Of a DNA stretch of 64,000 nt, positions 58,736 to 64,000 are shown piece after piece. The notes beneath the pieces were generated by a model that saw only the letters and a program-made list of their open reading frames with translations, was not told where the DNA came from and made no database searches. The stretch is taken from assembly GCA_026261815.1 (NCBI GenBank), contig JAMPIT010000575.1, positions 38,045,501 through 38,109,500 on the forward strand, in the 5' to 3' direction. The DNA is from Monarcha castaneiventris obscurior (taxonomy: Eukaryota > Chordata > Aves > Passeriformes > Monarchidae). Position 1 is the stretch's first letter. Each line of letters opens with the position of its first letter. The position numbers and the translations under genes are program-made.

Positions 58736-61700
58736 ACTCCGCTGAGCTCTTAACTCTTATGCTTTATTAGTTGGAGTGATGGAACAGAGTCTGACATGGG
58801 TTGTTGATAAGAACAGAGGAATGCCTGAAAGAAAGTGAGGAGTGCTGTGTGCCAGTGAAGTTTTCTATCTATTGTAGAAATTATCTGCACTGTAGTGAGC
58901 ACTTACAGTTACTCAAGTTTGAAGCTGACTGACAGGAAGAAAGAAAGATGGACTAAGCTGTGGCCTCTGTGCCACACCTTTGCTCTGCCTTTCTGGGATA
59001 AGTGTGATACATTACTGCTGATGGGCTTTGGATGGCTCTCTGTGGTCCATGGGATCAGGACAAAAGGGGTGCTGCCAGGTGAGAGAGGTCCTACAGGGAA
59101 GGGCATTTCTGAAGGGTGGCTGTCCCCATCACTCCTCTGGAAAGGGACGAGCTGAAAGAGCTGAAGCTCTGTAGGAGATGAAATAAAGTACTCTGAGAGA
59201 CTAGAGAGGTTTGGGGCTCTTTTTAATTCCCTTTGGGATTTTTTTTTAGATTTGTTTGCACAGAAGAGTTCACCTGGGAGGAGAGGCACAGGACAGTAGA
59301 ACAGAGACTGTGGCACTCTGAGGTCTGCAATGATGAACCTCTCACTGGTTTGCTTTGCTCTGCAAGCCAAAAAAGTCCAGAACATCGAGTACCAGGACCT
59401 GAGGCATCTGGGCCATTTGCATCAAAATGAACTGAGAGTTCCTCTTGAAATGAGAGGGTATGAATTAGTCTGTGGTGTCCAACCCAGGTATTTGGATTGT
59501 GTCCTTGATCCTGACAGCTGAAACACTGGGCTGTTGATCTCCAAATATTTACATTTTTCAGGTGATGACCTTGGTTTAAAGTTTTATACCTATCACAGTT
59601 CCTATCCCTATCAGTCCTAATTGCAAGTGATCTCCTGCGTGAGTTTCAAATGCAGAACAGAGAGGGATAATTTGATGCAAACCCAACATATTTAAGTCCT
59701 TCTATCAGAGCCTGTGTAGTGAGATTGTACAATGAATTAATATCAAAATGAAACAAATGTTTTTGTCTTTATGCCTGGGTAGTTTTTGACTATTAATTAT
59801 TTAAAGTTGATAGATACAGAGAAGACAGACAGACAGAAGATGAATATAGAGAAAAGATGATATAGAAGAATATTATGAGTTCCTTAGTTTTACAAAATTC
59901 TTCATGTATACAATACAAAAAACATTTCAAGGACAAAATTGCTCTTTTCCTTTGCTAGATTTCCCTGAAAGAATTCTTTCCATTTCGGAAAAAACTCCAA
60001 CAACTTAAAATCTGTAGTAATCCTAATTCCGAAGCATGATACCTTATGTTCATTCAAGCCAACTCTCTGTTGAAATCAAAGTTTTTGTTGTATTTAATAT
60101 TATGTAGACATTTTCCTTTGAAGCTTTGCCTACCAGAAGAGCTTGGGTTCACAGACCTCCCTGCAGTGCTCGGCATGAGGAGCTGCCCCTGTTACAATGT
60201 GCTGGCCAGCTCCTGGAGAAGGCTCTGGTGACACTTCTGAGAGGACAGGCTTTAAATCGTGTAAAACGTGATTTGGGGGATCCAAAAAAGCATGAGCTGA
60301 AATAATTTCATCTTATTTTAGCCACCTTTATGGATTTTCACTAATGAATTTTTAGCATCCTTGTGTTTGCAAGAGACAGGTGTTTGCTTTGGTCATCCAC
60401 ACCTTTGTGTTGTTAGGTCCAGATGAGACTCTTGGGTCTCTGGACATCTGTGAGTGGGTTCTTTGCTGCACTTCAAATGGCTCCTGTCCATGGTGGACAA
60501 CTGAACCTTGCCCAGAAAGGCAAAGCCTCCCACTAGCCTCAGGCATCTCTTTCCATGCGGCCTGGGGCAATGTTGCCTCTGTCCAAGGACAATGTATCTT
60601 GATGCTCACCCTAGAAGAGACTTTGTCATGGTGGTTCAAGTTAGACAATTTAACTCCACTTTCTCTCTTATTCCATTTATCTTCCTGTTGGAGGTAGTTT
60701 GAACTCACAAGTTCTTCAGATCACAAAAATCAAGCCAGAAAATAAGTTCAGAACAGCAATATTTAATATTTACATATATCAGTGAGGCCAGTGGTCACAC
60801 AACTGGCAGGACAGAGGGTGTTCCCAGGAGCACAGAGACATGACACTAAACATCCCCAGGGCAGGACAGCCTGGAACAAGCAGATGGCAGCAGCACAGTG
60901 CACTTACTTCTCTGTGCTGGAGGTGTGCCAGTGGGTATCTCTTCCTCTCCTGGTGCTAGCACAGCCAAAATTTGCTTTATCCCAGAGGTGAGAGACAGGG
61001 AGTCAAAACTAAGGGATGAGGAAGGGTGGGTATTTAGGGACTGTGAGGAGTTCGTAGAACCCCCGTGCTGATGGAGTCTCTCTCCACCTGACTACATGTG
61101 AATATCCTTATTTCTCACTGCCTCTTTAACTCTTTTCCTGGTTTGCTGTCTGCTGTATGTGGTAGCACTGTCCAGGCTTCACTGCTGGCAATGAACATGA
61201 GCTTTTTAAGCCACCTGGCAGGTTTGGATGCACCTAATGATGATTGCAAAATTCGACAAGTTTTAATGCTTTCTTCTTTACAGAAGTAAAGTTTTTAAGT
61301 TTTATGGGTTAAATTTCCTGCTTCTAGGGGTGAAACTGTACTCCAAGGTGCATGTGCTTCTCATCTAGGCAACTGGCATTTTCTCCCCATTTTATATAAA
61401 GGAGAATGTGAAGCATTTTGCGAGCTGCATTAGAGGACAGCACAAGCAGCCACGGATGTCTGCAATAAATGTGTTTAAAGAGCTTGCTCCCATGCTACAG
61501 TGCAGAAATATGAACAACTTTGAAAAAACATAAATGTCTCTCTGAAAAATAGGCTCCAAGTGCTTCAAATAGATTCAGATTTTCATAGCTGCATACATGC
61601 ATTCAGGGTGGGTGAAGATTATTTCATGGTTTGGCTGACAGAGGAAAGACAGTTCATATCCAAGAATTAACCCTTGAGGAAGTCACTAAAATGATGAGTT

Positions 61701-61910
61701 TTCTGAAATTTCCCTGTCATGGACATTAGCTCAAGATCAAGAGCTTGCTCTTTAGTGATGATGGGGAATTATGCAGCTCCTGGTTGCTAAGACACTAAAA
61801 CTGATGCAATTAGTTACCTTCAGATTATATCTTCTATTTCTTACTAAGATGGGCGTAATTACTCTCTATATCTTTGTTTATCTTTGGCTAGTTAATTCCT
61901 TCATCCATGT

Positions 61911-61949
61911 GCTCTGTTGTAGAGCTCTGTTGTAGAGCTCTGTTGTAGA
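61911..61949 (+). repeat. 13-bp unit repeated three times
   Basis: GCTCTGTTGTAGA occurs three times in direct succession with no mismatch. It is non-coding. Confidence 0.95.
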
Positions 61950-63298
61950 ACGGCCTTACAGACCTGTGTGGAAGTTAGTGAAATCCTTAGGCAGTTTCAT
62001 CAAGGCAAAATTGGTGATGAGACTCTTCACCCTTTTGTTAAACCAGACATTTCAAAACTCTTGCTGCAAACCCTACTGTCTGTGTTTACCCAAATGCTCC
62101 TCTACGGCTGTCACAACTCTCAGATGCTCCTGAAGAACCGATTTAGAAGTGCACTGGGCTTTGACAAACTACCAAATGGCACAAAGGGATCTGGCTCCAG
62201 GGTGGCAGAAGGAGGCCGAAAACCGTGTTCTTCAGTTGTTCCTGCAGTGTCTCAAACACTGCTCAATATATTCTCTGCTCATCCTCATTCAAATCTGTGA
62301 GTGCCCCAGTCTAAAACTGATAGGAACAGACAGGTGAGCTCACTGTGGGATCTGGGGAGGACGGAAGGTTATTTACATCAGCCAGAGAGCGCCTGCGTCA
62401 TGCAGCTGATAAATGTATACATTAACAACAGCTCCATTTCCCACACACATGAGAGGGCAAGTGATGATCTTTTATCTGAGGACTGCTGTGCTTTGTACAC
62501 AAGTACAGCAGTAAGGACCAGACAGATTAATGTTTTTGCCAGTACCTGAGGTTTAGCAGTATGTTTAGAGAGATGAAAATGTGGAGTCTCAGATTGAAAG
62601 GATCTAGCCCTTTTCCACCCTGTCTTCTTTATAAAAAAGTCATTTTGCCCCGTGAAACACCTGAACATTTTGGATTTTCTTTGTTGTCCCCCCATAAATG
62701 CAGTACAGTGCACTATCCTTATTTTATGTGAATCGGCAGCTTGGGGCTTGTCTTGGCATTCCTTGTAGGTCATTCACATTCCAGAAATATTTGTCTGAAA
62801 GGCAATGAATGAAAGATGATTAATTAATATTCCAGGGGATATCTGACACTGCAAATATCTTGTGCAATGAAAATAAACAAGGAAAAGGAAGCAATAGTGA
62901 TGAATGAATCTTGGTAGATGTTTTCTTCCATTCTGTAAAATAACAATTTTACTACTGTTGACCAGTTAAAAACACCTCTACTTTTTGTCTCTCATTTACA
63001 TATACTGGGGAGGGTCATTAAACTTTATCAAAAAGGTTTCTTAAACAGGAACACAACCTTGCAAGTGAGTATGCCAATATGTCATGCTGGTCTGCTGTTT
63101 AGAAAAATCTGAGGACCAGGTTATCCCTGACTATAATGTGACAGAGAGAAAAAGAGTGTGCCAATGCATCTGTACTGCCTCAGCTCACCAGAGGAACTCG
63201 TCCAGGGCCTGTGCAGATCTCTCAGCTCATGTACCACTACCAGAGCCTGAAAAAGAAAACTGGAAAAAACTTAAAGCACACTTTTACTGTGTACCAAC

Positions 63299-63485
63299 CT
63301 TTCTTCTCCTCATACATGTGCCACATATGAAGCCAGTGAGTCCATTGATGACTTGAACAAAACAAAGAATAGCTTCAATCACACCAATGGCCAGGAGAAT
63401 AGAGAAAAGGACGATATTCCAAAGGATGATGTTTTCAGGTTGTTTGCAAATACTCCATGTCGTCTGGTTAAACAAATAGTTGTCT
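63299..63485 (-). CDS. TM4SF (L6) family four-helix membrane protein, penultimate exon only
   Basis: One internal exon on the - strand, bounded by the acceptor CCTCTATCACAG and the donor AAAG then GTTGGT. It is 187 bases. It encodes DNYLFNQTTWSICKQPENII, then a hydrophobic fourth membrane helix WNIVLFSILLAIGVIEAILC. It ends in FVQVINGLTGFICGTCMRRRK. This is the large-loop end and last helix of the L6/TM4SF1-4-5-18 family: the YL...W..C..P....WN...FS layout and the QV.NGL.G..CG.C tail are diagnostic. Exon 3 and earlier must lie beyond 64,000. A short terminal exon further left was not found. The exact member cannot be named from one exon. These proteins scaffold adhesion and signalling at the cell surface. 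Confidence 0.85.
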
Positions 63486-64000
63486 CTGTGATAGAGGAAA
63501 ATAATTGGCAAGGTATTAGCAAGTAAAAACTTGAGAATGCTTTCTTTGTTTTCTGGCATTTTATTTTCTGAACTTGATTGCAGAAAGTGAGTCCCAGATC
63601 ATGCTATAATTGTTGAAAGCTGGTGATTCTCCCCAGAATTCCCTTTGCAGGGATGCAATTGATAACTAGGGAAGAGAGCCATATCTGTAATTTGTTGCAT
63701 GCACAAGAATCTCCTCTTTGCTGTATGGCAAAACTATGTTAATAATGAAAGAGAAAGGTCTGTAATTGTTTTAAAATGTGTCTCAATATTCTCTATTCCT
63801 GCTGTGGTATCCCAGCCCAGTCCATTCGTTATCTCTAGCTCTGGCTTGAAGAGCATGGTTGTCAAGGTTGACTTTAAAGATTCAAAGAAGATTTTTGCTT
63901 TGCTTTTCAGAAGTAGGTAGAGCAGGCTGAATTCTTGATAATTTAACAGATTAATGTGGCACAGTAAGCAAATATTTCCTTTTGACTGCAGTGGGAGTCA
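63486..64000 (-). other. TM4SF-like gene intron 3 (partial)
   Basis: Upstream (on the - strand) of the exon ending at 63,485 I looked for the preceding TM4SF exon, with its third helix and GP.C motif. I found none up to the edge of the window. Confidence 0.5.

Larger units (their letters stand above)
55800..63280. other. Intergenic interval right of the SLC5A7-like gene
   Basis: No coding exon is recognised here on either strand over about 7.5 kb, apart from a possible undetected 5' UTR exon of the SLC5A7-like gene. It may also hold an unseen last exon of the TM4SF gene. It contains one CR1 tail (58,430-58,735) and a triple 13-base repeat near 61,911. Confidence 0.55.

Noticed and set aside
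62378..62773. 131-aa open frame on the - strand
   Set aside because: No family resemblance, low-complexity flanks and no splice or promoter support.
63284..63559. Methionine at 63,559 as the start of a single-exon TM4SF protein
   Set aside because: Similarity begins only after the acceptor at 63,486. Residues before it are intron translation, and the first three helices are missing.

Overview
This is a vertebrate nuclear genome window, almost certainly from a bird. All recognisable interspersed repeats are CR1 LINE fragments, including typical avian 3' ends finishing in ATTCTATG-type motifs. I see no Alu, B1 or L1. Introns are short, and the genes match human chromosome 11q21 in content and order. 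I cannot name the species.

Layout, left to right. 1-1,680: non-coding sequence carrying a CR1 reverse-transcriptase fragment. 1,900-2,990: a CpG island that starts the + strand gene C11orf54 (5' UTR exon ending at 2,589; coding exons 5,266-14,021; 316 aa). It probably also starts a leftward gene; TAF1D is the human neighbour, but I found none of its coding sequence here. 14,950-15,520: a second CpG island starts MED17 (+; 12 coding exons, 15,177-26,856; 643 aa), the Mediator head scaffold. 31,425-36,694: VSTM5 on the - strand (4 coding exons, 199 aa), starting from a third CpG island at about 35,900-37,080. 37,100-48,100: intergenic, with CR1 pieces. 48,284-55,775 (-): an intact 8-exon gene for a 544-aa sodium-coupled transporter. 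It is a close paralogue of the high-affinity choline transporter CHT1/SLC5A7. 55,800-63,280: intergenic. 63,299-63,485 (-): one exon of a TM4SF/L6-family tetraspanin-like gene whose 5' exons lie beyond the right edge.

The genes are independent single transcription units, not an operon. C11orf54 and MED17 are tandem, and their facing ends are about 1 kb apart. MED17 and VSTM5 converge. The most interesting content is the SLC5A7-like gene together with the TM4SF exon. They sit where the human order would have HEPHL1 and PANX1. The transporter keeps human CHT1 register without a gap for its first 260 residues, yet has I89V and Y91F changes at the substrate site and a replaced C-terminal tail.

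Exon borders were set by hand from splice consensus, reading phase and remembered human family sequences. All five reading frames (the TM4SF one partial) close without a frameshift or internal stop.
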